A model generated the notes under the pieces. The model did not search any database and was not told the DNA's origin. It worked only from the letters and a program-made list of their open reading frames with translations. Source: Myxococcus eversor (GTDB taxonomy: Bacteria; Myxococcota; Myxococcia; Myxococcales; Myxococcaceae). Taken from it: a stretch of DNA of 64,000 nt. The translations under genes were made by a program, and so were the position numbers. The DNA lies in contig NZ_JAAIXY010000013.1 of assembly GCF_010894455.1 (NCBI RefSeq), positions 124,001-188,000 on the forward strand, given 5' to 3'. Below are positions 19,271 to 28,689 of the stretch, one piece after another. The number at the start of each line of letters is the position of its first letter. Position 1 is the first letter of the stretch.

Positions 19271-19281
19271 TCGACGCTCCC

Positions 19282-20554
19282 ATGCGAGATTGGAGTGAGC
19301 TGGAGCACTCGCTCGTGACGTCCTGGCGCCTGGAGACGCTCGCCGTCCAGGCGGACCTCCTCCAGCAACAATGAGACCCGCGCGGCGAGCTGATGGCGTT
19401 GGACTTGAACCCCACTCCCGAAGACCGGGGCTGGCGGCATCGACGACAGGAGTTGCTCGCGACCTGGCTGGGCGCGCCGCTCGCGGAACGTGCGGGCCAC
19501 CTGGTCCAGCATGGCTTCATCCACGCGCTTCGCGATGACCGCTTCCATCCTCCGGGCCTGCTCGACAGTCCGCTGGGCACTTTCGTCAGGCGCTACACGG
19601 TGCGCGGCGATGAGCGGGCGCTGGCCCGACTCGCGAGCCGTCCACGGCCCTGGCTGGTTCAGCTCACTTCATTCCCAGCAGTCCCGCCGTGCGTGTCGGC
19701 GAAGCGGTACGGGACGCGCTCATCGCGGCGGCACCTCATCTCCATGAGCTTCTCCTGCTGGGGACACGCCCTTCGTTCGATGCCTTTCCCCATCCCACCG
19801 TGCGTCGCGTGTACGTGGGCCAGGGAAACCTCCCGGCCCCCCAGAACACCCTCACTGTTCCGGACGGTGTCGAAGTGCGCGGCACCTCTCACGCGGAAGG
19901 CCGTCGCGGCCCCTGGGTGGAGAACGCGGAGCAGGAACTCGCACTCGAGGCGGTCCAGGCGCAGCCCGACTGCGGCCAGCTTGAGGAGTCCTATGGCGCG
20001 TACTTCGCCGAGGTGGGCTCCCTGCCCGCGCTGCTCGCGCGCCTGCGCTCCGCCGGACTCGTCGCGATGGACGGTCCGCGCGTCCGACTGACGACGGCGG
20101 GCCGCGTGCTGAGCAACCTCGAGCCCCTCCGCGTGCCTCGGGTCCCCCCGGCGCGAAGTGACTTCGGCCGCTGGGTCCTCTGGGCCGAGACGCGTCAGTC
20201 CGTGGGCGAACATCACTCGGTCTCCATCAAGAGTTTGAGCAGTCACCTTCGCTGGCTCGATACGTGTCTTGCGCGTGCCCCCTCGACACGCGCGTCCAGG
20301 ACACGCTGGTGAGCTATCGCCGCTTCCTCATCGACACGTTGGTGCCCGCCGGTGAGCACGAGGTCCTCGCGTTCGACTCACCCGGTCCTCTCGCCGAGGC
20401 CGTGGAGACGATGTTGGAGCTGGAGGACCTGGACCTGGAGGTCCTCCACCTGGACAACCCGCTGAGCCACGATGGCCTCGGGGCGCTGGAGGCAGCGCTC
20501 GGTTCTCCGCGGGACTCCAGCCCCGCCCTCTTTCATCTCGTGTGGGGCTCGTAG
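19282..20554 (+). pseudogene. Decayed TIGR02996-type gene (one nonsense codon, two frameshifts)
   Basis: The frame begins with 'MRDWSELEHSLVTSW' at 19282 and meets TGA at 19372-19374. It continues in the same frame as 'DPRGELMALD', the hallmark of the TIGR02996 leader seen intact in the gene at 47765-49105. The coding signal then moves to another frame between about 19675 and 19690, and to a third between about 20264 and 20297, ending at 20554. Joined, the pieces give a protein of about 420 residues with no overlap of sense. Three lesions in 1.3 kb argue against a single sequencing error. It follows the propeller/TPR gene by 11 bases without a clear ribosome site. Confidence 0.75.
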
Positions 20555-20595
20555 GCGACGAACGAGCCCGGCATGACGCTGGGGGCCTCGGGTGC

Positions 20596-22233
20596 TCACG
20601 GCAAGGTGTAGAGCCCGACGACGTTCGGGTCCAGCGTGGCGCTGGAGAGCCGCAGGCCCGTGGCGCCACTGACGCTCGTGATGTCACTCACGCCCAGGTC
20701 CGCCAGGGAGAACGAGGCGGCGCCCAGCTTGGACTGCACCGTGCCCGGCGGGGTGCCGGTGATGTTCGCCACTCCGCTCGTATAGGAGACGGTCGCCAGG
20801 GCGGTGGACGTGGTGCCAGCGGAGGAGGGCGTGAAGTCGCTCGCGAGCAGCGCCAGCGACCAGGTGCCCACGGGCTGGTTTGCGGCGTTGACCAGCGTGA
20901 CGGTGGTGCTGTCGCCCAGGGTGGTGGATGTCGTCGTGCTGTCGACGATGAAGAAGCGGGTCTTCGCGGTGAAGCTCGTGCCGAACTGGAAGTGGCCCGT
21001 GCCCAGGTTGTTCGCGCCGTCATGGACCCCCAGGCCGGAGACGGCCACGTTGGCATTGGCGGGCGCAACGCCCACGGCGCTGGGGGTGTTGGTGCCGGTG
21101 ATTCCCTGGGCCGTCGCACCCACGAACTGGGAGAAGGTGCCCTCCGCCGTGGTGAGCGAGGCCAACGAGACCACGCCGGTGAGGTTCGCCGGAGTGCCCG
21201 CCGTCACCGCGCCCGTGAAGGTCGCGCGAGTAACGGGCAGACGCGTGGGGCCACGTCCAACGGGAGGCTCGGCCAGGGTCGTGATTTCATGAGCGATGCG
21301 GTGGAGGTTGCTGGCGTCGGTGGCGCTGATGCCCAGCTCGGCCGCCGCGCTGCCCGCGCCCGTGGCGAGGCCTCGGGGATCGACCTGCGTCACCCTGGCG
21401 AACAGCACCGCGGCGGAGAGGTAGCTTCCGTACTTGCTCGAGTGACGGCTGTCCTGCGCGCTCCACAGGTTGAACATGCCCGGGGAGATGCCATCCGACG
21501 GGTTCGGGTCAGCCAGTCCCTGGTCGACCGCGCGCAGGAAGCCTTCTCCCACGCGGGCAACGCCCGTGAAGCCCAAATCCCTGGAGGCCTTGAAGTAGGC
21601 GTCGCGCAGGTCGGTCTGCATCGCCTGGAGCCCCGGGGTGCCGCTCGGATAGCCCTGGGTGCCCACGCCGGTGGGCGAGGCCCAGGTCTCGTACAGGAAC
21701 AGGCTCGCGGCGGGGTTCTTGGAGAGCACCAGGGAGCGCAGGGTGCGCGCGGCGTCCGTGAAGGCCGTGGGGGAGCCACCTCGCGGGGTGGGAAGCGGCG
21801 TCGTGCTCTGCTCCTGCAGCACGACTGCGTTCCAGGTGGCTTGGCCGATGATGGCGGTCCTGTTGGAGGCATGCCAGCCGAGCGTCTGGCCACTGGCCGT
21901 TTCGAGGCAGACATTGAACGAGAGGCCGGCCTGCACGGTCAGCTTCTTGAAGATGCCTGGGATGCCTCCCACTCCAGAGCCATTCGTGTCCGTGACGGCG
22001 GCCTTGTTGTACGAAAGGGTCGGCTCCTCGTGGCCGTGGGTGAAGCTGTTGCCCACGAAGAGGATGTCGCCGCCAGAGATGGCCGCGAGGGAGTCGTCCA
22101 GGGCGTCTTCGTGCTCGGGGGCCGCGAGGGCGGAACAGCCCATGCCGACCGCGAGGACGCTCCAGGCCATCAGTGCCAGCGCTCGTGAGGAGACGGTGGG
22201 CCACGACGGTACGGCGACGGGTGAACGGCGCAT
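20596..22233 (-). CDS. Exported SGNH/DUF4886-type hydrolase
   Basis: This is a 545-aa exported hydrolase with a perfect GAGGGAGG site before the ATG at 22233. The signal ends in 'GMGC' (Cys33), so lipidation is possible. Block I of the SGNH fold, 'ILFVGNSFTHG', puts the nucleophile at S63. The later 'DSRHSSKYGSYLSA' carries the Asp and His of the last block. This pattern fits DUF4886, related to carbohydrate esterases. The C-terminal 200 residues are Thr/Ser/Gly-rich with repeated beta strands and may bind a surface or polymer. It is monocistronic and convergent with the decayed gene. Confidence 0.78.
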   Translation of the reverse strand: MRRSPVAVPSWPTVSSRALALMAWSVLAVGMGCSALAAPEHEDALDDSLAAISGGDILFVGNSFTHGHEEPTLSYNKAAVTDTNGSGVGGIPGIFKKLTVQAGLSFNVCLETASGQTLGWHASNRTAIIGQATWNAVVLQEQSTTPLPTPRGGSPTAFTDAARTLRSLVLSKNPAASLFLYETWASPTGVGTQGYPSGTPGLQAMQTDLRDAYFKASRDLGFTGVARVGEGFLRAVDQGLADPNPSDGISPGMFNLWSAQDSRHSSKYGSYLSAAVLFARVTQVDPRGLATGAGSAAAELGISATDASNLHRIAHEITTLAEPPVGRGPTRLPVTRATFTGAVTAGTPANLTGVVSLASLTTAEGTFSQFVGATAQGITGTNTPSAVGVAPANANVAVSGLGVHDGANNLGTGHFQFGTSFTAKTRFFIVDSTTTSTTLGDSTTVTLVNAANQPVGTWSLALLASDFTPSSAGTTSTALATVSYTSGVANITGTPPGTVQSKLGAASFSLADLGVSDITSVSGATGLRLSSATLDPNVVGLYTLP

Positions 22234-22301
22234 GATGCCTCCCTCATGAACTCGAGTCCGAAGTCACTCGAACATCCTGGCCTTGCTTCGGGTCCTGTAC
22301 C

Positions 22302-22982
22302 TTACGCCCGTGACGGAGTCCCACGCACCCCGCGTCGGGCATGCTCCTGGCGGAGGACGCAGAACTGACAGACTCCCGCGATGAGCAGCAGTCCCCAGGT
22401 GCACCTCGGCTCGCGCGTCACTCCCAGCACGAGCACCGACAATGCCAGCAGCCAGGGGGCCCAGAGCGCCTCTCCCTCCCGGTATCGCACATACACCCGG
22501 GCGGGTGGCAGGAGCAGGACGCACGGCACGAGGAAGAAAGGCCACTCTTCCGGGGGCCTTCGAAGCATGAACGCGAAAGAGAGCGCGGCGAAGCAAGCCC
22601 ACTCCACCAGCACGAGTCCCGTGCGCCACGCGAGCGTCCGTCGCTCGGAGGCCGTCAGCCCGCGCGAGGGAGCATGAGACGCCACGGACGCGGGGGGCCC
22701 ATCGCCCGTCAGGGAGACTGCTCCCTCCTGGGCGTCGAGCAGCCGCACACGGCGCGAGTGCACCTGGGCCGCCATGGCCACGAACCCCAGGGCTCCCACG
22801 CTCACCATCGTCACGACGTCCAACAAGGAAGGGACGCGCGCGCTCCCCGCGAGTACGGCCACGCGAGGCCCTGATGGTCCGGGAGAGGACGCTTCGAGTC
22901 GGATCGTGACGACGTGGACCATCACCGTCGCCAACGCGACGAAAACGCCCAGGATGATTGGAACTTCACGAGGCGCGGCCAT
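22302..22982 (-). CDS. Six-helix integral membrane protein, unknown function
   Basis: The 226-aa hydrophobic protein has membrane segments at about 8-27, 53-73, 118-140, 147-165, 173-188 and 194-210. A charged, mobile loop between helices 2 and 3 carries 'SRRVRLLDAQEG'. There is no transporter or enzyme motif that I recognise and no partner gene on the same strand close by. The start at 22982 lacks a strong ribosome site. Confidence 0.65.
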   Translation of the reverse strand: MAAPREVPIILGVFVALATVMVHVVTIRLEASSPGPSGPRVAVLAGSARVPSLLDVVTMVSVGALGFVAMAAQVHSRRVRLLDAQEGAVSLTGDGPPASVASHAPSRGLTASERRTLAWRTGLVLVEWACFAALSFAFMLRRPPEEWPFFLVPCVLLLPPARVYVRYREGEALWAPWLLALSVLVLGVTREPRCTWGLLLIAGVCQFCVLRQEHARRGVRGTPSRA

Positions 22983-23123
22983 GTCGGTAGTGCAGGGCCC
23001 AAGTCACCGCCTGTCAAGTCGGCCCGAAGGACAGCGCGCCGCGGGAGCGGCCGGCGCGCTGTGAGGTCACGAAGCTCGTGTGCCAGGTCTTATCGGGTCA
23101 CGCCCTCAGAGTGAGTCGCGGCG

Positions 23124-24251
23124 CTACATGTCGCGGGCCGCCGCACCTTCGAGGGGGGAGGCTGTCTGGGAAGGGGGAGGAATACAGCCAGCATCCCCCA
23201 CGCATGACAGCGGCTCGCTCCTGGACGGGTCTGACGCGCTGGACCATGCACCCGTGCTGCTGATGACGGGACACGTCGGCTCCGGCGTCCAGCCTTCCAC
23301 CTTGTCGATGAAGAAGGTCGATGGGAACTGGGTCACTCCGGGGATGACCTGGTTGAAAGGCCAGCCCTTACAACCTGCTTCGACATTGAGGTTCAGGAGC
23401 AGTTGCATCGGCGGTGTGGGTATCGCGGAGGTCGCCAGGTACATCGGCACGCCATCAATGCTGATGAGGATGCGATCCTGGCTCCAGTCGAGTTCATAGA
23501 CGCGGAATCCGAGTGCGTAGGAGGCAGAGGCCGTATGCTCGTAATCAATCTGACGAGCCGGACTGCATGCGTCACCGGGAGAGCTGGGCTGGGTTTGTGG
23601 GTAGTGGCCAAAAAGCACCTTCGCGGGACTGTACGCACAGAGGCCACCGGCTTCGAACACGTCAATCTCGCTACAGTTGAGGCCTGAGAACCAGAATGCG
23701 GGCACGAGGCCTGGTTGGGCCGTCACCTGCGCGGTGATTCGGTAACGCCCATAACCAAACCACTGATGGGTCGCGATGCTCCCGGACGTATATCCGTAAG
23801 GCCCGGAGGAATCGACCTTGGCCGTGAGCTTCAACATCCCGGAACCCACGGTAGTGTTGCTGGCGCGCCAGTAATTGGGGGTATCGGGTTCTCCATCCAG
23901 GATGACCCACTTCCCCGTATCAGGTCCCTGGGAGAAGTCATCGTAGAAGGAATGCTGACCACAGCAGCCTCCAAGGCAGGTGGAGCCTGCCAGGCATGTG
24001 CCAGCACAACAGGGCTCACCGAACCCACCGCAACTCATGCATGCGCCAGCGACACAGGCCTTCCCGGCCGCACAACCGGTCTGGCATGTGCCATTCGGGT
24101 CGGGTACTTCCGCCTGAACGAAGACGGGAGTCTCTCCTGCGATGGGCACCCATTGAGGGGTGGCATCGGCACGGGTCGGCGAAAAACAGATGATGATGAG
24201 TGCAATACCCAGGACGACAGGGGTGGAGTCCACCCGATTGGGAGTCGACAT
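23124..24251 (-). CDS. Secreted GH16-family glycoside hydrolase
   Basis: This is a 375-aa secreted beta-glycanase-like enzyme. The signal covers residues about 1-30. A cysteine-rich stretch (about 56-98, with at least ten Cys) may be a small binding or protease-resistant module. The GH16 catalytic signature is present as E195-I-D197-V-F-E200, with flanking strands 'YGRYRITAQV' and 'FRVYELDW'. The substrate could be laminarin, lichenan or another beta-glucan. The second ATG (24251) is preferred over the one at 24260, because AGGG lies nine bases before it but touches the first. It follows the 24267-24629 gene by 15 bases, as a two-gene unit. Confidence 0.82.
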   Translation of the reverse strand: MSTPNRVDSTPVVLGIALIIICFSPTRADATPQWVPIAGETPVFVQAEVPDPNGTCQTGCAAGKACVAGACMSCGGFGEPCCAGTCLAGSTCLGGCCGQHSFYDDFSQGPDTGKWVILDGEPDTPNYWRASNTTVGSGMLKLTAKVDSSGPYGYTSGSIATHQWFGYGRYRITAQVTAQPGLVPAFWFSGLNCSEIDVFEAGGLCAYSPAKVLFGHYPQTQPSSPGDACSPARQIDYEHTASASYALGFRVYELDWSQDRILISIDGVPMYLATSAIPTPPMQLLLNLNVEAGCKGWPFNQVIPGVTQFPSTFFIDKVEGWTPEPTCPVISSTGAWSSASDPSRSEPLSCVGDAGCIPPPSQTASPLEGAAARDM

Positions 24252-24266
24252 TGCTGTCATCCCTGG

Positions 24267-24629
24267 CTACGACGAGACATCCACGAAATACACGGAACAA
24301 CCCCAGCCCGTGGTGGTGACGGTGTCGTCCGTGCGCACCGTGACATGCTTGCCGGCCATGAACGCCGCCATGACCGCTGAGTACATCATCTTGAGACCGT
24401 CCGCCGTCACGCCACGGATGCCGACAACCACGGCTCCACGCTTGTTGTTGTTCAGGGTGCCATTGGTGCAAAGGTCGGGAATCCCGGTGAGCACGAAGCT
24501 GAAGCTGCCATTCGCCTCGACTTGAAAGCTGTAGATGGTCCCGGAGCGCTCGGTAGCTACCGCTTCGCCAGCAAGCAAGGTCGCGAGGATGCCCGTGGCG
24601 ATGATTGATGACAAGAAAGGAGTCTTCAT
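24267..24629 (-). CDS. Small secreted protein upstream of the GH16 gene (120 aa)
   Basis: ATG 24629 begins a clear signal peptide ('MKTPFLSSIIATGILATLLAGEAVA') and is preceded by GAGG at seven bases; the frame upstream has no sense. The mature protein of about 95 residues is beta-rich with two cysteines ('DLCTNG', 'GWGCSVYF') and a helix 'MMYSAVMAAFMAG'. It looks like a conserved small exported protein, but I cannot name a family. It is co-transcribed with the GH16 gene. The 297 bases upstream (24630-24926) hold no gene I can support. Confidence 0.7.
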   Translation of the reverse strand: MKTPFLSSIIATGILATLLAGEAVATERSGTIYSFQVEANGSFSFVLTGIPDLCTNGTLNNNKRGAVVVGIRGVTADGLKMMYSAVMAAFMAGKHVTVRTDDTVTTTGWGCSVYFVDVSS

Positions 24630-24926
24630 GGTGAACCTCATGGTGTGTGTATGGACTTGCTGCAAGGTGCCATTTACAGGGGCTCATGTCCATGGCGGTT
24701 TGCTGTGTTTTGTCTGGGCCGCCGCGGGTACCCGTTCACAGGAAATCCTGAGCGAATCGTTCACGGAAGCTTGCTTGGGTCCGCACCAATGTCAGAGGCT
24801 CATGATACGGCGGCCTGGAAGCGCGGGTACTGCCATGCAGGGCGAACGCCTTGCTGGCTGCCCGTCGTCCACCGGTGGTGCCGGTGGGCGCGCGCGTCCC
24901 ACCGGCACTTTCCGCGGCTGACTCGC

Positions 24927-26429
24927 CTACTGCACGGTCAGCACGCCACTGAAGGCCTCCGCGGAACCGAAGGACACGGTATCGGTGAGGACGAACGGCC
25001 TGTTCACCGCGTCATATGAAGGCGCCACGATGGCAGCCACGTTGAGGTGGTAGTACGCCCCCGACTGCAGGATGCCCGCGGGCAGTCGGATGGAGGTGGT
25101 TTCCCCGCTCATGTAGAAGGAGGCGGAGAGCAGGGTTCCACGGGGGGAAGCACGCAACTGGTAGACATGCACCGCGTAGGCATTCGGCGACCCGGAGGCC
25201 GGTGGCTGCCACTGGATGACATGCGAGCCCGGGGTGATGAGGAGCCCGGTGAACGCGTCCGCACCGTCCACCGAAAGCCCTCGGGGCGACCCGACGCGCG
25301 GACGGATGGGGCCAGCGGTCAGCGCCGAGGGCTGGTCCCTCACGGACATCCGCGCCAGGCGCCTGAAGGGGGTCGTGCCTGGTATATCCAGGGGGACGGT
25401 GAAGTAGCTGATGGCCTCGCCCACCAGTCCCCAGTTGGCTGGGTAGGGATTGCCATACACGAGTGTCTCGTTGAAGTCCCCGGCCTTGTTCGAATGGTCA
25501 AACGTCAGCAGCTCTCCGGAGTAGCCAATCCACTCCGCCTGGGTGAACGGAATGGGTGACAACCGGAAGTCACTGAAGGCATGCGTGGCCGTCGGGTGCA
25601 CCTCCGCGGCGATGGCGGCGAAGGTGGAAATGCGCCAGTCGAGCGGAAGCTCCCGTGTCGGCACCGGCTGGAGCGTTCCCTGGATGCGAATGGGCTGGCT
25701 CCCGTCGTTGGAGAACGGGGGGAGCTGGAAGGCACGAACCGCGGAGGTATATTCCCGCGAGCTGCCATCCGGCAGGGGCGCCAGGGCGCGAGGCTGGCGC
25801 TGAACCACCCACGCCCTGTCACCCTTCTCCTGTTCGAAGCGCACGGGTGCACCGGCCACGGAAAGCGATACGTCCTCCGCGCTCCCGGACGTGGCGCCAT
25901 CGGCGAAGGCGGGGTACATCGCGCCGGCGAGGCCCACCTGCTCCGAGATGAACTGCAGCCCCGAGGAGGGGAAGGTCGAGTCGACCCAAGGCTCCAGTCC
26001 TTCCAAGGCCAGGCTCGCCGCGGGCCCGCGCTCCAACGTCACGACGTCAGGCCGGCCCAGCCGGTTGATGCCCAGGTCCAGGTCGCGCGAGTTCGTGACG
26101 AGGTAGGTGTTGCCATAGTGCAGGTAGTACGTCCCCTGGGGCACCTCCGGGAACACATACACGCCGGGCTCCTTCAATGCGCCGGTGATGGGGACCAGGC
26201 TTTCGCCCTCGGGGATGAGCGCCTCCAGGGGGCCGCTGCCGAAGTCAGCCGGGTGCCGGGTCAGGCCGCTCTCCGTCAGGTGGCGCGTGAACAGCGTGAC
26301 GCGCACGTCATTCGAGCCCGCATCCGGCATCCCCGGAGGCGGGGTGGGCCCGGAGTCATCCGAGCACCCCATCCAGGTGGCGGTGGCGCACAACAACGAC
26401 GTCAACAATGCCAGTCGATGATTCTTCAT
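24927..26429 (-). CDS. Large lipoprotein, beta-rich, unknown function (500 aa)
   Basis: This is a lipoprotein with signal 'MKNHRLALLTSLLCATATWMGC' (Cys22), followed by a Pro-rich linker 'PTPPPGMPDAG' typical of surface lipoproteins. A GAGG site precedes the ATG. The body consists of several beta-sandwich-like units; the last about 100 residues ('VIQWQPP' ... 'YYHLNVAAI') look like a fibronectin III fold. No enzymatic motif is visible. It is monocistronic. The gap on its upstream side (26430-26664) shows nothing I can name. Confidence 0.78.
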   Translation of the reverse strand: MKNHRLALLTSLLCATATWMGCSDDSGPTPPPGMPDAGSNDVRVTLFTRHLTESGLTRHPADFGSGPLEALIPEGESLVPITGALKEPGVYVFPEVPQGTYYLHYGNTYLVTNSRDLDLGINRLGRPDVVTLERGPAASLALEGLEPWVDSTFPSSGLQFISEQVGLAGAMYPAFADGATSGSAEDVSLSVAGAPVRFEQEKGDRAWVVQRQPRALAPLPDGSSREYTSAVRAFQLPPFSNDGSQPIRIQGTLQPVPTRELPLDWRISTFAAIAAEVHPTATHAFSDFRLSPIPFTQAEWIGYSGELLTFDHSNKAGDFNETLVYGNPYPANWGLVGEAISYFTVPLDIPGTTPFRRLARMSVRDQPSALTAGPIRPRVGSPRGLSVDGADAFTGLLITPGSHVIQWQPPASGSPNAYAVHVYQLRASPRGTLLSASFYMSGETTSIRLPAGILQSGAYYHLNVAAIVAPSYDAVNRPFVLTDTVSFGSAEAFSGVLTVQ

Positions 26430-26664
26430 CTGTCCTCACCCCCCAGACGCGCGGGCCGGGCGACATGCCCGGCACGGGCGCTGGTCCAAGACCCGACCTG
26501 CGTGTCGAGTCCTGTTGACCTGTCATTGCAAAAGGCTTGCGCAGTGCGTCGTGCCGGGCATCACGCGGTGCCTCTGCTCAACCTGGGGGGAACGGGCAGG
26601 GGGCTGCATGGTGGGTGTGCAGGGTACGCATCGCGGCTGTGCCAGCCGTTGCACACCCGGCCAC

Positions 26665-27777
26665 TCAAGGGACGCGCGCGTCGAGCCACGTCAGGTGGGC
26701 GTCGATGGTCTCCGCCACCACCTGGGCCTGCTCTGAGGAGCTGGGCTCGGTGTAGGGATTGCCAATCTCCTTGTGCTTCCACTTCACCCAGGTCTGCTTG
26801 TACCAGCCCCAGTCGAGGTTCGTCCCCGTCGACGGCGGTGAGGAGCCCGCGTACCCGGAGAAGGCTCGGATGCCCGTGGCGGGGGCCACCTCCTGGCCTC
26901 CCACCGTGTGGAAGATGTGGAGCCGGTGGTTGCGAGGGAACTGGGCCGTCAGGTTGGTGGCCCACGCGCCATAGAACGTGCCCCAGGGCCGCACGGGGTT
27001 GTTGATCTTGCTGTCGTAGGTCCCCAGCTCGCCCTGGCTGTTGCGACACACGCCGTCGAACGAAGACACATAGATGTCGATGCCGTCGAGCGCCGTATTC
27101 GCCCGCAGCGCCTGGGCCAGCCGCATCACCAGACATCCTCCACGCGAGCTGCCCGCCAGGTAGATGGAGCGCGTCTCCGGACGGACCTGCGCTTGAATCC
27201 AACCGGTGAATCCGTTGACGACCCGCTGCTTCGAGTCGCTGTCATCCAGGTGGTCGAAGTTGCTGTCGTTGACCACGGACAGGTAGGTCCTTCCCCGGGG
27301 GAACCAGCCCAGGGCGTCCAGCTTCATCGCCAGCGAGCGGCCGTCCAGGGTGACGTTGGGGCACGAGACGCCGTCGCAGGACGCATCCCAGTTGGAGGAC
27401 TGGCCGGTGACGCCACTGGAGTGGCCGCTGCTCGAAATCTTCTGGCCCGCCGACATGATGACGAGCGCCTCGCGCACGGCGGGCGCATCCACCTCCGCGA
27501 TGCGGATGTTGTGGAGCGTGTCATCGGAGGCCCCCGCCGCGCGGAAGGGCTCGAAGCCGGACGCCGCCTGATAGCTACCCGAGGCATTCCTGTAGGTGAC
27601 GCGCCGAGACACGACGGTTCGAGTGCCGCCGCTGGGATAGGCCAGGGCCTGGGATTGGGCCTCCAGCATGCCGTCCGGCTCCAGCGGGCCACCGCAGCCC
27701 ACGAGGGTGCCTCCGAACAGCAGGGCCAGTTTCATCCACGAGACGACACGACGAGAGGTGCCCGGGGTCAGAACCAT
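26665..27777 (-). CDS. Exported alpha/beta hydrolase (lipoprotein)
   Basis: The 370-aa protein starts at the ATG at 27777, which has GGAG six bases upstream, or possibly at 27735. The signal ends in the lipobox 'TLVGC' (Cys28). The nucleophile elbow G209-S-S211-R-G213 follows a strand 'SIYLAG', as in serine esterases and lipases. A His in 'LHIFHTVGG' and another near the C terminus ('IDAHLTWLD') could complete a triad. Cysteine pairs ('DASCDGVSC', 'FDGVC') suggest a secreted, disulfide-bonded enzyme. It is divergent from the 27820 gene with only 42 bases between starts. Confidence 0.75.
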   Translation of the reverse strand: MVLTPGTSRRVVSWMKLALLFGGTLVGCGGPLEPDGMLEAQSQALAYPSGGTRTVVSRRVTYRNASGSYQAASGFEPFRAAGASDDTLHNIRIAEVDAPAVREALVIMSAGQKISSSGHSSGVTGQSSNWDASCDGVSCPNVTLDGRSLAMKLDALGWFPRGRTYLSVVNDSNFDHLDDSDSKQRVVNGFTGWIQAQVRPETRSIYLAGSSRGGCLVMRLAQALRANTALDGIDIYVSSFDGVCRNSQGELGTYDSKINNPVRPWGTFYGAWATNLTAQFPRNHRLHIFHTVGGQEVAPATGIRAFSGYAGSSPPSTGTNLDWGWYKQTWVKWKHKEIGNPYTEPSSSEQAQVVAETIDAHLTWLDARVP

Positions 27778-27819
27778 GTGTTGCTCCGCTTCCTGGAAGT
27801 GTATGAAGTCGAGTCTCTC

Positions 27820-28668
27820 ATGGATTTCCAGATGCCGAGTGGACGACGTGTGTCGGAGCACCCCGGTGCTCACGCCGCGCACCGGGTCGCCGTGTCGTTG
27901 GGCCTGCTGCTCGCCTTCGCGTCCACGGAGGCGCATGCGGATGGCCTTTCCGTCATTCCCTACGGAGACAACTGCTGGGGAACGGGGACGGACGCGGACC
28001 GGGATGGCCTGAATGACGACTGTGAGCACCAGGTCGCGCGCTGGTTCATGCCGCTGTTCTGGTTCGACACCGGGGAGAGTGGTTACGAGCGCCGTCCCTA
28101 CTACGCGGTGAAGAGCGAGGGCTTCGCGACGCGGACCCTGCGCATCTTCTACCTGGACACCTTCTTCGACGACACCGGCGTCACCACCGGCCACGACGGC
28201 GACCCCGAGTTTCAAATCTTCGAGGTCCACTACTCCGCGGGCCGCTGGTACCTGGACTGGGTCTACCTGTCGGCGCACCGCAAGAGCGTGTGTGAGTCGT
28301 CGGCCTGGTATTCCTACGAGCAGCTGGAATACGACATGCGCGACTCACGCAATGCCTACCGGGGCTGGCCCGTGCTGTACGTCGCCGAGGACAAACACGC
28401 GACGTACAACAACCTCTCCACGTGTGACAGCGGCTGCCTGGCCCAGGACTACTGCAGCCGCCATGTGGCGCAGTACCTGGACACGTCCTCCACACCGCTG
28501 GTGTCCCGCAACGTGGGGTCGACCGCGGTTCCGCTCATCAACTCCGTGGTGCTGAACGGAAAGACGGAGCGGTTGCTCGACGACGTCGACTTCAAGGGCT
28601 GGGATGACCAGTGGTACCGGACCAACTCGAAGGGGTATCGCCGGCACCTCAACGACTTCGGTTTCTGA
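27820..28668 (+). CDS. Secreted Vps62/DUF946-like protein
   Basis: This is a 282-aa secreted protein with a signal cut after 'TEAHA' (about residue 40). After the signal a Cys-rich, Asp-rich segment 'DADRDGLNDDC' resembles a calcium-binding thrombospondin type 3 loop. The core pattern runs 'HDGDPEFQIFEV', then 'YLSAHRKS', then 'GWPVLYVAEDKHATY'. It recalls the Vps62/DUF946 fold known mainly from fungi and plants. The start could also be the ATG at 27832; neither has a good ribosome site. The frame upstream to 26908 is antisense to the hydrolase gene and was not used. Confidence 0.68.
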   Translation: MDFQMPSGRRVSEHPGAHAAHRVAVSLGLLLAFASTEAHADGLSVIPYGDNCWGTGTDADRDGLNDDCEHQVARWFMPLFWFDTGESGYERRPYYAVKSEGFATRTLRIFYLDTFFDDTGVTTGHDGDPEFQIFEVHYSAGRWYLDWVYLSAHRKSVCESSAWYSYEQLEYDMRDSRNAYRGWPVLYVAEDKHATYNNLSTCDSGCLAQDYCSRHVAQYLDTSSTPLVSRNVGSTAVPLINSVVLNGKTERLLDDVDFKGWDDQWYRTNSKGYRRHLNDFGF

Positions 28669-28689
28669 GGGGTGCGGAAGAACCCGCGC

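Noticed and set aside
26908..27819. Upstream extension of the Vps62-like frame to 26908
   Set aside because: It runs antisense through the hydrolase gene and has no signal peptide or domain; the signal begins at about 27820.
27778..28278. Upstream extension of the hydrolase frame to 28278
   Set aside because: It overlaps the Vps62-like gene on the other strand, while the ATG at 27777 has a GGAG site and a lipoprotein signal.
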